From positions 1 to 59,810 of the forward strand of contig JBBPZA010000129.1 in the NCBI GenBank assembly GCA_038199375.1: a stretch of 59,810 bases of DNA, written 5' to 3'. The stretch is from JBBPZA01 sp038199375 (GTDB lineage: Bacteria; Actinomycetota; Thermoleophilia; Solirubrobacterales; Solirubrobacteraceae). Positions 45,205 to 53,145 of this stretch are shown here, in pieces; the stretch's first letter is position 1; every line of letters begins with the position of its first letter. The translations under genes and the position numbers were made by a program. Below the pieces are notes generated by a model. The model was not told the origin of the DNA and made no database searches. It saw nothing but the letters and a program-made list of their open reading frames with translations.

Positions 45205-45953
45205 CGGTCGAGCACCGCGTCCAGCGCGTCGGCAAGGGCGACGCGCACACCGCCCCGCTCGAGCTCGAGCAGCCCGCGGGCGGTCACTCCGCCCGGCGAG
45301 GTGACCTCACGACGCACCGCGAGCGTGTCCATGCCCCGGGCGGCGATGAGCTCGGCCGTCCCGCCGACGGCAGCCACGACCATCTCGGCCGCCTGGTCGG
45401 GCGCCAGACCCCGCCGCACCCCCGCGTCAACCCACGCCTCGACGATCAGCGCGACATAGGCGGGGGCCGTGCTCATGAGGCCCATAGCGGTGTCGATCGA
45501 CCGCTCCTCTACCGCGATGACCCGGCCGACGCGCCCGAAGAGCTGCAGGATCTCCTCCTCGAGGCCCGGCTCGCCGCCTCCACTGCCAAGGGCGTAGCAG
45601 AGCACGCCGCGGCGGACCTCGACCGGCGTGTTGGGGATGAACCGGAACACCGGGGCGCCCGGGTAGGCCGCGCGTACATCGGCCAGGGGCGTCGCCCCCA
45701 GGATGGAGACGATCGCCTTCGCCCGCCCGCCGATCTGTCCGGCGACCTCCGCGAGCTGCGCCGGCTTGTGGCAGAGCACGACCACGTCGGCCTTCTCGGC
45801 GACCGCCGCGTTCGACTCGAGCACCTCGCCACCGACCTCGTCGACGAGCGTCCGCGCCCGCTCCGGGACGGGATCGAAGCACACGATCGCCTCACCCCAC
45901 CCACGCGCGAGCGCCCGAGCCATGTTCCCGGCGCCGATAAAGCCCACGTTCAT
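45201..45953 (-). CDS. proC: Pyrroline-5-carboxylate reductase
   Basis: 250 residues; last step of proline synthesis using NAD(P)H. Rossmann start NVGFIGAGNMARALARGWG, then VVLCHKPAQLAEVAG, FRFIPNTPVEVRRGV, and the C-terminal signature REVTSPGGVTARGLLELE. The location next to yggT/sepF is the standard Gram-positive division-cluster position. Confidence 0.95.
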   Translation of the reverse strand: MNVGFIGAGNMARALARGWGEAIVCFDPVPERARTLVDEVGGEVLESNAAVAEKADVVVLCHKPAQLAEVAGQIGGRAKAIVSILGATPLADVRAAYPGAPVFRFIPNTPVEVRRGVLCYALGSGGGEPGLEEEILQLFGRVGRVIAVEERSIDTAMGLMSTAPAYVALIVEAWVDAGVRRGLAPDQAAEMVVAAVGGTAELIAARGMDTLAVRREVTSPGGVTARGLLELERGGVRVALADALDAVLDR

Positions 45954-46205
45954 CGCGCGCCAACCCTATCGACGCCGTCCCGAGCGGCGAGGGCCGTGCA
46001 CCAAGCGGGCGCCCCGACGCCTCGGCCCTACCTCCGGTTCGTCGCCGGCGGCGGGACCCAACCCGAGCGAGTGCCTGCGCGCCATGTGGTGCTTGGCGAT
46101 CCGCGGTGATCGTCCCATGAGGCGCGGGATTCGCGGCCCCTCGTCCTCATCGTCACATTCCCGGTGGGTGAACCGCCGGCGTCGAAATCGACGCAAGACC
46201 CACCC

Positions 46206-46802
46206 ATGCACGCGATCCGCCACCGCTTCGTCACGCTGGAAGGCGTGATCCATGGGGGGCTGGTCCGCTACAGCACGGACCTGCTGCGCGTAGCCGTAGG
46301 GGCGGTGTTCCTGGGCTTCGGCCTGTTGAAGTTCTTTCCGGGCGTCAGCCCGGCCGAGAGCCTGGTGACCGCGACGACCGCCAAGCTGACGTTCGGCCTC
46401 GTGCCTGGTCGCACGGCGCTCGTCGCGATCGCTGCGCTCGAGTGCTTCGTCGGCCTGTGCATGGTCGCCAAGCGCTGGATGCGGCTGGCCATCTGGCTTC
46501 TCGCGCTGGAGTTCGTCGGCGTCCTTTCCCCGCTTGCGTTGTTGCCCGGGCGCCTGTTCAGCGGGCCGCATTACGCGCCGACGTTGGAAGGCCAATACGT
46601 TCTCAAGGATCTGATCCTCGCCGCCGCCGGCATGGTCATCGCCGCCGCGACCTTCCGCGGCGGCCGTCTGGTCCGCGAGGAGCTCTCGCCGATCCCGGTG
46701 GCCGATAGACCGACGCCGCCCTTCTCGGAGCACTGGCCGCCCCCGGCCGCGCCGCAGAGGAACGATGATGCTTCGCCGGCGCGGACCTCGAGCCGCTCGT
46801 AA
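46206..46802 (+). CDS. DoxX-like membrane protein
   Basis: 198 residues from the chosen ATG (a GTG 42 bases upstream is possible) with four helices: LLRVAVGAVFLGFGLLKFFP, ALVAIAALECFVGLCMV, LAIWLLALEFVGVLSPLALL and LKDLILAAAGMVIAAATF. The GLLKFFPG and YVLKDLILAA phrases are typical of DoxX/DUF417-type proteins, which are often linked to redox or thiol metabolism. It is the only plus-strand gene in this stretch and separates proC from sepF. Confidence 0.75.
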   Translation: MHAIRHRFVTLEGVIHGGLVRYSTDLLRVAVGAVFLGFGLLKFFPGVSPAESLVTATTAKLTFGLVPGRTALVAIAALECFVGLCMVAKRWMRLAIWLLALEFVGVLSPLALLPGRLFSGPHYAPTLEGQYVLKDLILAAAGMVIAAATFRGGRLVREELSPIPVADRPTPPFSEHWPPPAAPQRNDDASPARTSSRS

Positions 46803-46887
46803 GCCTCCGCGAGCCGGGCGGCGATACCCGCCGACGGCCGCGGGTTGCGATGCTCGCCGCGCGACCACCGACGCCCTGCCCTGCCGA

Positions 46888-47511
46888 TCAGGACTGGTTG
46901 TAGAAGCCCTTTTCGAGGATCCTCGCCCGCTCCTCCGCCGAGACCTCGACGTTGCGGGGTGTGAGGAGGAAGACCTTGTCGGCGATCTTCTGCATGCCGC
47001 CGTCCAGGGCGTAGGTCAAGCCCGAGCCGAAGTCCACCAGGCGACGAACCAGGTCCGAGTCGGCGCCCTGGAGATTGATGATGACCGGGATCGAGTCCTT
47101 GAACTTGTCGGCCACGTCCTTGACGTCGTTGAAGCTCTGGGGGACGACGAGGTGGACGCGCGCCTCGGAGCGGCTGCCGTTGCGACCGCCGCCCCCGCCG
47201 GGCCCACCGCCGCCGGGCCCACCGCCGCTGCTGCCGCCGCCGCCGACGGTTCGCAGCGTCCGCGTGCCGCGCTCCGATCGGGAGGGCATGTCGTCGTCGG
47301 AGAAGATGTCGTCGATCTCGTCGCGCCGCCGCCGGGCGCTCAGCCGCCGGACGTTGGGGCGCTCCCGGTAGCGATCCTCTATCTCCGCCTCGGGCTCGGG
47401 AAGCGGGGGGGCGACCGGGTCGTCGTCGTACTCGTCGTCGTAGGCGTCGTCGCGATCCTCGGCGAGGCCGAAGTAGACGAGCGTGCGCTGCCAGGTGTCT
47501 CGGAATGCCAT
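46888..47511 (-). CDS. sepF: Cell division protein SepF
   Basis: 207 residues. An N-terminal membrane-binding amphipathic helix (WQRTLVYFGL) is followed by an acidic/Arg-rich linker with a 20-residue Gly run, then the SepF core (VHLVVPQSFNDVKDVADKFK, VIINLQGADSDLVRRLVDFG, GLTYALDGGMQKIADKVFLL). SepF tethers FtsZ to the membrane in bacteria that lack FtsA/ZipA. The neighbouring yggS/pgeF and proC/yggT agree with this cluster type; ftsZ itself is not in the window. Confidence 0.95.
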   Translation of the reverse strand: MAFRDTWQRTLVYFGLAEDRDDAYDDEYDDDPVAPPLPEPEAEIEDRYRERPNVRRLSARRRRDEIDDIFSDDDMPSRSERGTRTLRTVGGGGSSGGGPGGGGPGGGGGRNGSRSEARVHLVVPQSFNDVKDVADKFKDSIPVIINLQGADSDLVRRLVDFGSGLTYALDGGMQKIADKVFLLTPRNVEVSAEERARILEKGFYNQS

Positions 47512-47571
47512 GACGTCAGTCTGTTCGCGCGGCAGGGTCGATTCCCTGCACCGGACATGGTACGCGGCCGG

Positions 47572-48234
47572 TCAGCGGTACAGCCTAGTGCCGATACGCA
47601 CGATCGTTGCGCCCTCCTCCACGGCGACCCCAAAGTCCTGCGTGGTTCCCATCGAGAGCCGTTCGAGGCCTCGCTGCGCCCCCAGCTCCCTCAGGCGCGC
47701 GAAGAACGGTCGGCTCGCCTCAGGGTCGTCGCTCGGCGGCGGCATGGTCATCAGGCCGCTCACCCTGACCGTGGTGCGCGCCAGGAAGCCGTCCAGCTCC
47801 TCGGGCGCGACGCCCGACTTCGATCCCTCGCCGGAGAGATTGACCTCCACGAGCACCTCGGCCTCCGGCGAGCCGTGGCGCTCGAGCTGGGCCAGCACCG
47901 AGTCCGAGGCCACCGAGTGCACGAGGCGGACGTGGGGCAGGATCGCCTTGACCTTCCGGCTCTGCAGGTGACCGATGAAGTCCCATTGGAAGCGCCCGCC
48001 CCATCGGTCCCGCTTGGCCCGGAGGTCCTGCGCGCGGTTCTCGCCGACGACGGCGATGCCCGCCTCCGCGAGGACGCCGAGCTCCTCGAGCGCCACGTAC
48101 TTCGTCGCTGCCACGACCTCGACGTGCGTCGGGTCGCGACCCGCGCGTCGGGCGGCGGCGTCGATCTCCTCTCCTACCTCGGCGAGGTTGGCCCGCACCC
48201 GAGCCGGATCGAGGCCCCGGATCAGCTCAGCCAC
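47572..48234 (-). CDS. YggS-type PLP homeostasis protein
   Basis: 220 residues; alanine-racemase-fold barrel that binds pyridoxal phosphate. The PLP lysine is in VVAATKYV, and GENRAQDLRAKRD, WDFIGHLQSRKVKAI, VEVNLSGEGSKSG and LSMGTTQDFGVAVEEGATIV follow. The family controls PLP and amino-acid pools. The GTG start overlaps the pgeF end by 13 bp. The pgeF-yggS-sepF order is common in Gram-positive bacteria. Confidence 0.93.
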   Translation of the reverse strand: MAELIRGLDPARVRANLAEVGEEIDAAARRAGRDPTHVEVVAATKYVALEELGVLAEAGIAVVGENRAQDLRAKRDRWGGRFQWDFIGHLQSRKVKAILPHVRLVHSVASDSVLAQLERHGSPEAEVLVEVNLSGEGSKSGVAPEELDGFLARTTVRVSGLMTMPPPSDDPEASRPFFARLRELGAQRGLERLSMGTTQDFGVAVEEGATIVRIGTRLYR

Positions 48235-48980
48235 GCCGCGCCGGCCTGCCGGCCGGTGATGCCGCCGTCGCGGCGATGGGAGAAGAAGAGCTCCTCGGGG
48301 CCGCAGATCGTGCACAGGCCGACATCGTGGACCTCCCGGACGCCGGCCTCCTCGAGCTCGAGCCGCGCGATCGCCTTGAGGTCGAGGTTGCGGCCCTCCC
48401 GCGCGGCGTCCCCGTGGCGGGTGAACGCAGCGTGGACCTCCTCGCCGACCTCGTAGCAGCACCGGCCGGCGCCCGGACCGATCGCCGCGACGATGTCCCC
48501 ACCCCCGCTCAGCTCGCGCGTTGCCCTCACCCCTTCGGAGACGATCCCTGAGGCAAGGCCCCGCCGGCCGCAGTGGACCATCGCGACCGCACCCCTCGCC
48601 ACCAGGGCGACGGGGAGGCAGTCGGCGGTGAGCACGATGGGAGCGACGCCGAGCATGGAGGTCGCCTGCCCGTCGGCGGGCTGAGGATCGCCTCCGGGCG
48701 GTGGCTCGCGCAGGCGCCGCACCGTCGCTCCGTGCACCTGGCGGCCCTGCGCGAAGCGCTCGCGGGGAACCCCGGCGAGCCCCGCGACGCGCGCGCGGTT
48801 CTCGAGCACCCGTGCGGGCTCGTCGTCGGTCCACAACCCGAGGTTGAGGCTGCCGTAGGGTCCCGACGAGACTCCACCGAGTCGCGTGGTGAAGAGCACG
48901 GTCGCGCCGTCGAGCTGCGCGGCGATGTGGTCGTCACGCCGCGAGAAGGGCACCGGGAGGGGCGGGAATGGGTTCCTCAC
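48222..48980 (-). CDS. pgeF: Laccase-fold PgeF/YfiH family protein
   Basis: 252 residues. Family residues: GRQVHGATV (His), LTADCLPVAL (Cys), MVHCGRRGLASGIV (His), IGPGAGRCCYEVG and FFSHRRDGGITGRQAG. PgeF removes misincorporated serine/glycine from peptidoglycan precursors, and related enzymes have purine nucleosidase activity. GTG start. The place upstream of yggS and sepF agrees with a wall/division role. Confidence 0.92.
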   Translation of the reverse strand: MRNPFPPLPVPFSRRDDHIAAQLDGATVLFTTRLGGVSSGPYGSLNLGLWTDDEPARVLENRARVAGLAGVPRERFAQGRQVHGATVRRLREPPPGGDPQPADGQATSMLGVAPIVLTADCLPVALVARGAVAMVHCGRRGLASGIVSEGVRATRELSGGGDIVAAIGPGAGRCCYEVGEEVHAAFTRHGDAAREGRNLDLKAIARLELEEAGVREVHDVGLCTICGPEELFFSHRRDGGITGRQAGAAWLS

Positions 48981-48992
48981 GTTCGCGAGATC

Positions 48993-50273
48993 CTACGAGG
49001 ACTCGCGGGCGCTCAGAGCCGCCCGCAGCTCGTCGTCGCGCCCGTGCGCTTCCCCGTCGAGCTTGGCTCGCAGAGCGATATCCAGTCCGCGGCCGATCGC
49101 CGGACCTTCGGGCACGCCGGCGGCGATGAGGTCGCTGCCGCCGATCTCCAGCCGCACGTGGCGGAGACGCTCGAGCCACCGTCGGGCCGCCCCCTCCGCG
49201 CCGAGCGCATCCGTTGGCGCGACAGCCGGGGTTGAGGGCCGGGTCGGGGAGGCGCCGCTCTCCGCGCCGAGCGCGCCCGCGAGCGCCACCCCCGCGTCGG
49301 GTCGGCCGCGCGCGGCGGCGGCGATCTCCGAAGGCCGTCTCGCCGCGGCGAGCTCCACGGCGAGCGCAGGCGGGTCGAGCGCGGCGGCGGCGATCGCGTC
49401 GCGGTCGCCCGCCTCGAAGCCGAGCCGGTCGAGCCAGGAGCGCAGCTCGCCGCGCTCGAACCCGCGCGCGATGGAGGCGAGGAGCACGAGCGGCGAGGGC
49501 AGGAGCGCGAGCGCCCTGGCGCAGAGCGCTTCGTCGAAGGCCAGGGAGGGGTGCAGCGCGGCCAGCACGTCGTTCTGCTGGGCCCACCGTGACCCCGCCA
49601 GCGCGGCCGGGTCGCGGGCGAGCAGCCGCAGCTCGGCCCCGAGCCGCGGGCCCGAGACGGTCTGGAGCGCCCCGGCGCCGATGGCCTCGCGCGCGAGCGC
49701 GGCGGTCCGCGCGTCGGGCTCGAACCCAAGCCGTCCCGCCAGGCGTGCGAGCCGGAGCAGGCGCGTCGGATCGTCGCGGAAGCTCGAGGGATGAAAGACG
49801 CGAAGGATGCCCGCGCGAAGATCGTCAAGCGCCCCGGGCGGCGCGCGCAGCTCGCCCAACCGCTGCCCCGCGAGCGCCCCCGCGAGCGCGTTGACGGTGA
49901 AATCCCGCCGGGGAAGGTCTTCCTCGAGGGTGGCCGGCGCGACCTCGGGCAGGGCGCCCGGCCGCGGGTAGGTCTCCGTGCGCGCACGCGCGAGATCGAA
50001 GGCGACCTCCGGGGCGCGCACCGTCGCGGTGTCGAAGCGCCCGGTCGCCTCGACCTCGCCCCCCAGCCGCGCGGCCATCCGGTTCGCCGCGGCCAGCGCA
50101 TCGCTCTCGACGAGCACGTCGAGGTCCTTGGGATCTCCTCCCAGGAGCAGGTCGCGCACCGCGCCACCCACGAGCCAGAGCCCGTCCTCGTCCCGCGCGG
50201 TCTCGATCAGCGCGGCAACGCGTGGCGAGGAGCGCATGAGCTCGGGCAAGGTCGCCGGGTCGGTCCGCGTCAC
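48993..50273 (-). CDS. CCA-adding / poly(A) polymerase-family nucleotidyltransferase
   Basis: 426 residues. The N-terminal catalytic domain has GLWLVGGAVRDLLLGGDPKD followed by LDVLV, LEEDLPRRDFTVNALA and DDPTRLLRLARLAGRLGFEP. The C-terminal helical part is Ala-rich and lacks an obvious HD domain. It is a class II enzyme that adds or trims CCA on tRNA, but the A-adding versus CCA-adding role cannot be told apart here. GTG start. A 12-bp inverted repeat lies 36 bases upstream. Confidence 0.88.
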   Translation of the reverse strand: MTRTDPATLPELMRSSPRVAALIETARDEDGLWLVGGAVRDLLLGGDPKDLDVLVESDALAAANRMAARLGGEVEATGRFDTATVRAPEVAFDLARARTETYPRPGALPEVAPATLEEDLPRRDFTVNALAGALAGQRLGELRAPPGALDDLRAGILRVFHPSSFRDDPTRLLRLARLAGRLGFEPDARTAALAREAIGAGALQTVSGPRLGAELRLLARDPAALAGSRWAQQNDVLAALHPSLAFDEALCARALALLPSPLVLLASIARGFERGELRSWLDRLGFEAGDRDAIAAAALDPPALAVELAAARRPSEIAAAARGRPDAGVALAGALGAESGASPTRPSTPAVAPTDALGAEGAARRWLERLRHVRLEIGGSDLIAAGVPEGPAIGRGLDIALRAKLDGEAHGRDDELRAALSARESS

Positions 50274-50308
50274 GGCACTGGAGTGTCCCCGCTCGGGCCA
50301 AGGACCGT

Positions 50309-50355
50309 GGGTGTGTTCACTTCACGGCAACTATTCACGTCCGGTGAACACACCC
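50309..50355. promoter_or_regulatory. Long inverted repeat between hisF and the CCA-enzyme gene
   Basis: gggtgtgttcac and gtgaacacaccc form a perfect 12-bp inverted repeat around a 23-base loop that contains further ttcac units. It is the only large dyad in the 140-base gap. It could terminate the his transcript or be an operator for a dimeric repressor controlling the CCA-enzyme/pgeF operon. No known regulator box can be assigned with confidence. Confidence 0.6.
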
Positions 50356-50412
50356 CCGAGACGTCCACCCCTCCCTCGTCGATGCCGTTCGAGCCAACGC
50401 ATCTGCGCGCGC

Positions 50413-51174
50413 TCAGGACGGCCGGACGGCGACCCCTGCCTCCGCCAGCGCCGACTTCACGTCTGAGACCGTGTAGCGGCCGTAGTGGAAGATCGAGGCG
50501 CACAGGACCGCGTCGGCCCCCGCCTCGAGCGCCTCCACCAGGTGCTCGACCTCCCCCGCGCCGCCCGACGCGATCACCGGGACGCTCACCGCTTCGGCCA
50601 CCGCCCCGGTGAACGGAAGGTCGTAGCCCACGTTGGTGCCGTCGCGATCCATGCTGGTCAGCAGGATCTCCCCGGCGCCCCGCTCGACGCCCTCGCGCGC
50701 CCAGGCGACCGCGTCACGACCCGTGGCCGTGCGCCCGCCGCCGACGAAGACCTCCCAGCCCTCTCCCCCGTGTCGCGCCTTGGCGTCGATCGCCAGCACG
50801 ACGCACTGCGCTCCGAACCGCTCGGCCAGCTCTGCGATGAGCTCGGGGCGAGCTGCCGCCGCCGAGTTGACCGACACCTTGTCCGACCCCGCGTCGAGCA
50901 CCGCCTGCGCATCCTCGACGGAGCGGATCCCTCCGCCGATCGTGAAGGGCACGAAGACGTTGTCCGCCGTGCGGCGGGCGAGCTCGCGCATCGTGTCGCG
51001 CTTCTCGTGGGTCGCGGTGATGTCCAGGAAGACGAGCTCGTCGGCGCCGTCGAGGTCGTAGCGCTCGGCGAGCTCCACCGGGTCCCCGGCGTCGCGGATG
51101 TCGACGAAGTTCGTCCCCTTCACGACCCGACCGGCGTCGACGTCAAGGCACGGGATCACGCGCTTGAAGTGCAT
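50413..51174 (-). CDS. hisF: Imidazole glycerol phosphate synthase, cyclase subunit
   Basis: 253 residues, (beta-alpha)8 barrel, closing the imidazole ring with ammonia from HisH. MHFKRVIPCLDVDAGRVVKG (Asp11), FTIGGGIRSVEDAQAVLDAG, SMDRDGTNVGYD (second catalytic Asp) and PVIASGGAGEVEHLVEALEA. Last gene of the his run; starts 2 bp after hisA. Confidence 0.97.
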   Translation of the reverse strand: MHFKRVIPCLDVDAGRVVKGTNFVDIRDAGDPVELAERYDLDGADELVFLDITATHEKRDTMRELARRTADNVFVPFTIGGGIRSVEDAQAVLDAGSDKVSVNSAAAARPELIAELAERFGAQCVVLAIDAKARHGGEGWEVFVGGGRTATGRDAVAWAREGVERGAGEILLTSMDRDGTNVGYDLPFTGAVAEAVSVPVIASGGAGEVEHLVEALEAGADAVLCASIFHYGRYTVSDVKSALAEAGVAVRPS

Positions 51175-51176
51175 CC

Positions 51177-51923
51177 CTACAAGGTAGAGCCCACCTCGCT
51201 GCCCTCGAGGACGCCCTGTGCCTCCGCCACCGTGAAGCGCTGCTCGTAGAGCGCCTTGCCGACGATCACCCCCGCGAGGTTGACCTGGCGCAGGGCCACC
51301 AGCGCATGCAGGTCGTCGAGGGAGCCCACGCCGCCCGAGTACAGGAACCGACCGCGTACCGCGCCGGCGATCCGGCGGACCTCCTCGGCGTCGATCCCCT
51401 CGAGCATCCCGTCGCGCTCGATGCTCGTGTAGACGACGTTTCGCGCCCCCCGGGCCTGCAGGCGAAAGATCACCGACTCGGCGGGCATCTGCGTCGTCTC
51501 GGTCCAGCCCGCGGTCGAGACGTCGCCGCCGCGCACGTCGACGGCGATGAGCACGCGCGAGGCGTAGGAGCCCAGGACCTCGTCGAGGAAGTCGACGTCT
51601 GAGTAGGCCGCGGTGCCGAGCACCACGCGCGCGGCGCCGGCCCTCAACGCGTCGCGCACCGCCGCCAGGTCGCGCAGCCCCCCGCCGTACTGAACCGGGA
51701 CGGCAAGCTGGGTGCAGATCCGCTCGAGGTGGGCCAGGTTGACCGGCCGGCCCGTCCGCGCCCCGTCGAGGTCGACGACGTGGAGGAAGCGAGCGCCCTG
51801 CTCCACCCACGTTCGCGCCGCATCGAGCGGATCGTCGTCGTAGACGGTCTCGTCCTCGAAGCGCCCCTGGACGAGCCGGACGGCCTTGCCGCCGGCGATG
51901 TCGATCGCCGGGTAGAGGATCAC
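51177..51923 (-). CDS. hisA: ProFAR isomerase (HisA)
   Basis: 248 residues, half-barrel duplicate fold related to HisF. YPAIDIAGGKAVRLVQGRFE (Asp), PVQYGGGLRDLAAVRDALRA, AVDVRGGDVSTAGW and TSIERDGMLEGIDAE. In some Actinobacteria HisA is replaced by bifunctional PriA that also makes tryptophan; I cannot exclude that from sequence alone. GTG start overlaps the hisH stop by 4 bp. Confidence 0.93.
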   Translation of the reverse strand: MILYPAIDIAGGKAVRLVQGRFEDETVYDDDPLDAARTWVEQGARFLHVVDLDGARTGRPVNLAHLERICTQLAVPVQYGGGLRDLAAVRDALRAGAARVVLGTAAYSDVDFLDEVLGSYASRVLIAVDVRGGDVSTAGWTETTQMPAESVIFRLQARGARNVVYTSIERDGMLEGIDAEEVRRIAGAVRGRFLYSGGVGSLDDLHALVALRQVNLAGVIVGKALYEQRFTVAEAQGVLEGSEVGSTL

Positions 51924-52555
51924 GCCGACACGCGGGCGCACAGCCCTGTGAAATTGCGAAGCAGCGCCAGGCCGTGCGTCGAGGACTTCTCGGGATGGAA
52001 CTGGGCCCCGAAGACGCTCTTGCGCGCGACGACCGACACGAACGGCGAGCCGTACTCGCTGCACCCCAGCACGTCCTCCACGTCGGTCGGGTGCGGGACG
52101 AAGGAGTGCACGTGGTAGAAGGTCGCCGGGTCGCTCAGCCCCTCCGTCAGCGGCGACTCGCGCATCCAGCGGACCTCGTTCCAGCCGATGTGGGGCAGGG
52201 TGAGCCCGCGCGCGTCCAGCGCGCGCACTCCGCCGCGCAGGATTCCCAGCCCGCTCGCGCCTCCGTGCTCCTCGGAGGACTCGAAGAGCAGCTGCATTCC
52301 CATGCACGCGCCGAAGAAGGGCATGCCCTGCGCCGCGCAGGAGCGCAGCACGTCCTCGAGCTCGAGCTCGCGCAGCGCGCGCATGGCGGCCGGGAAGGCG
52401 CCTACACCCGGGAGCAGCAGGCCGTCCGCCGCTCGCAGCTGCGAAGGCTCGCGGGTCATCAGCGTCCGCGCACCGACGCGTTCGAGCGCCTTCTCGACCG
52501 AGCGGCGGTTGCCCATGCCGTAGTCGACGATCGCGATGCGGGGCGCGGGGGTCAG
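51920..52555 (-). CDS. hisH: Imidazole glycerol phosphate synthase, glutaminase subunit
   Basis: 211 residues, class I glutaminase: AIVDYGMGNRRSVEKALERV, LLPGVGAFPAAM, FGACMGMQLLFESSEE (nucleophile Cys) and FGAQFHPEKSSTHG (His, Glu). In frame upstream of the conserved start there is no ATG, GTG or TTG before the hisB sequence; CTG placed as CTGA over the hisB stop gives the right N-terminus and follows the overlap style of this operon, with GAAAGGGA ahead. The CTG start is inferred. Confidence 0.9.
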   Translation of the reverse strand: MTPAPRIAIVDYGMGNRRSVEKALERVGARTLMTREPSQLRAADGLLLPGVGAFPAAMRALRELELEDVLRSCAAQGMPFFGACMGMQLLFESSEEHGGASGLGILRGGVRALDARGLTLPHIGWNEVRWMRESPLTEGLSDPATFYHVHSFVPHPTDVEDVLGCSEYGSPFVSVVARKSVFGAQFHPEKSSTHGLALLRNFTGLCARVSA

Positions 52556-53145
52556 GTCAGCGTCCCTTTCGTGCTCGGCACGTCCGGCTCGCTCGGGTCG
52601 AGCGCGACCGCGGCGCGCAGCGCGCGGGCGAACGCCTTGAAGGCGGCCTCGATGATGTGATGGGCGTTGGTCCCCGCGTCGACGCGCAGGTGGAGGGTGA
52701 GCCGGGCGGCGTTGGCGACCGCGCGCAGGAACTCCTCGACCAGCTCGTGGTCGAAGGAGCCGATCGCCCCCGGCGGAAGCGGCGCCGAGAACGCGCAGTA
52801 GGGCCGGCCCGAGATGTCGATCGCGCACGTCGCGAGCGCCTCGTCCATGGGCACGAGCGCGTGGCCGTAGCGCACGATGCCGGCTCGGTCGCCGAGCGCC
52901 TCGTCGAGCGCCTGGCCCAGGCACAGACCGGTGTCCTCCACGGTGTGGTGGGCGCCGGTCTCGAGGTCGCCGGTTGCGCGCACGTCGAGGTCGAAGCGCG
53001 CGTGCCGGGCGACGAGGTCGAGCATGTGGTCGAGGAAGCCCACCCCGGTCGCGCGCTCGCCGGCGCCTCCTCCGTCGAGCGCGAGCGTGAGCGAGACGTC
53101 GGTCTCCTTCGTCGCGCGCCGCACTTGTGCGATCCGTGGGCTCAC
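52552..53145 (-). CDS. hisB: Imidazoleglycerol-phosphate dehydratase
   Basis: 197 residues. Metal-binding histidine motifs repeat in the two half-domains: GVGFLDHMLDLVARHARFDL, GAHHTVEDTGLCLGQALDEA, SFDHELVEEFLRA and TNAHHIIEAAFKAFARAL. Mn-dependent step of histidine synthesis. GTG start overlaps the hisD stop by 4 bp. Confidence 0.97.
   Translation of the reverse strand: MSPRIAQVRRATKETDVSLTLALDGGGAGERATGVGFLDHMLDLVARHARFDLDVRATGDLETGAHHTVEDTGLCLGQALDEALGDRAGIVRYGHALVPMDEALATCAIDISGRPYCAFSAPLPPGAIGSFDHELVEEFLRAVANAARLTLHLRVDAGTNAHHIIEAAFKAFARALRAAVALDPSEPDVPSTKGTLT

Noticed and set aside
46765..48456. Long plus-strand frame of 563 codons
   Set aside because: Lies antisense to sepF, the YggS gene and part of pgeF, and its translation is low-complexity without motifs; a shadow of GC-rich codon use.
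50309..50355. Pho box or LexA site
   Set aside because: The ttcac repeats only loosely resemble PHO boxes, spacing is wrong, and the dyad does not match a LexA consensus.
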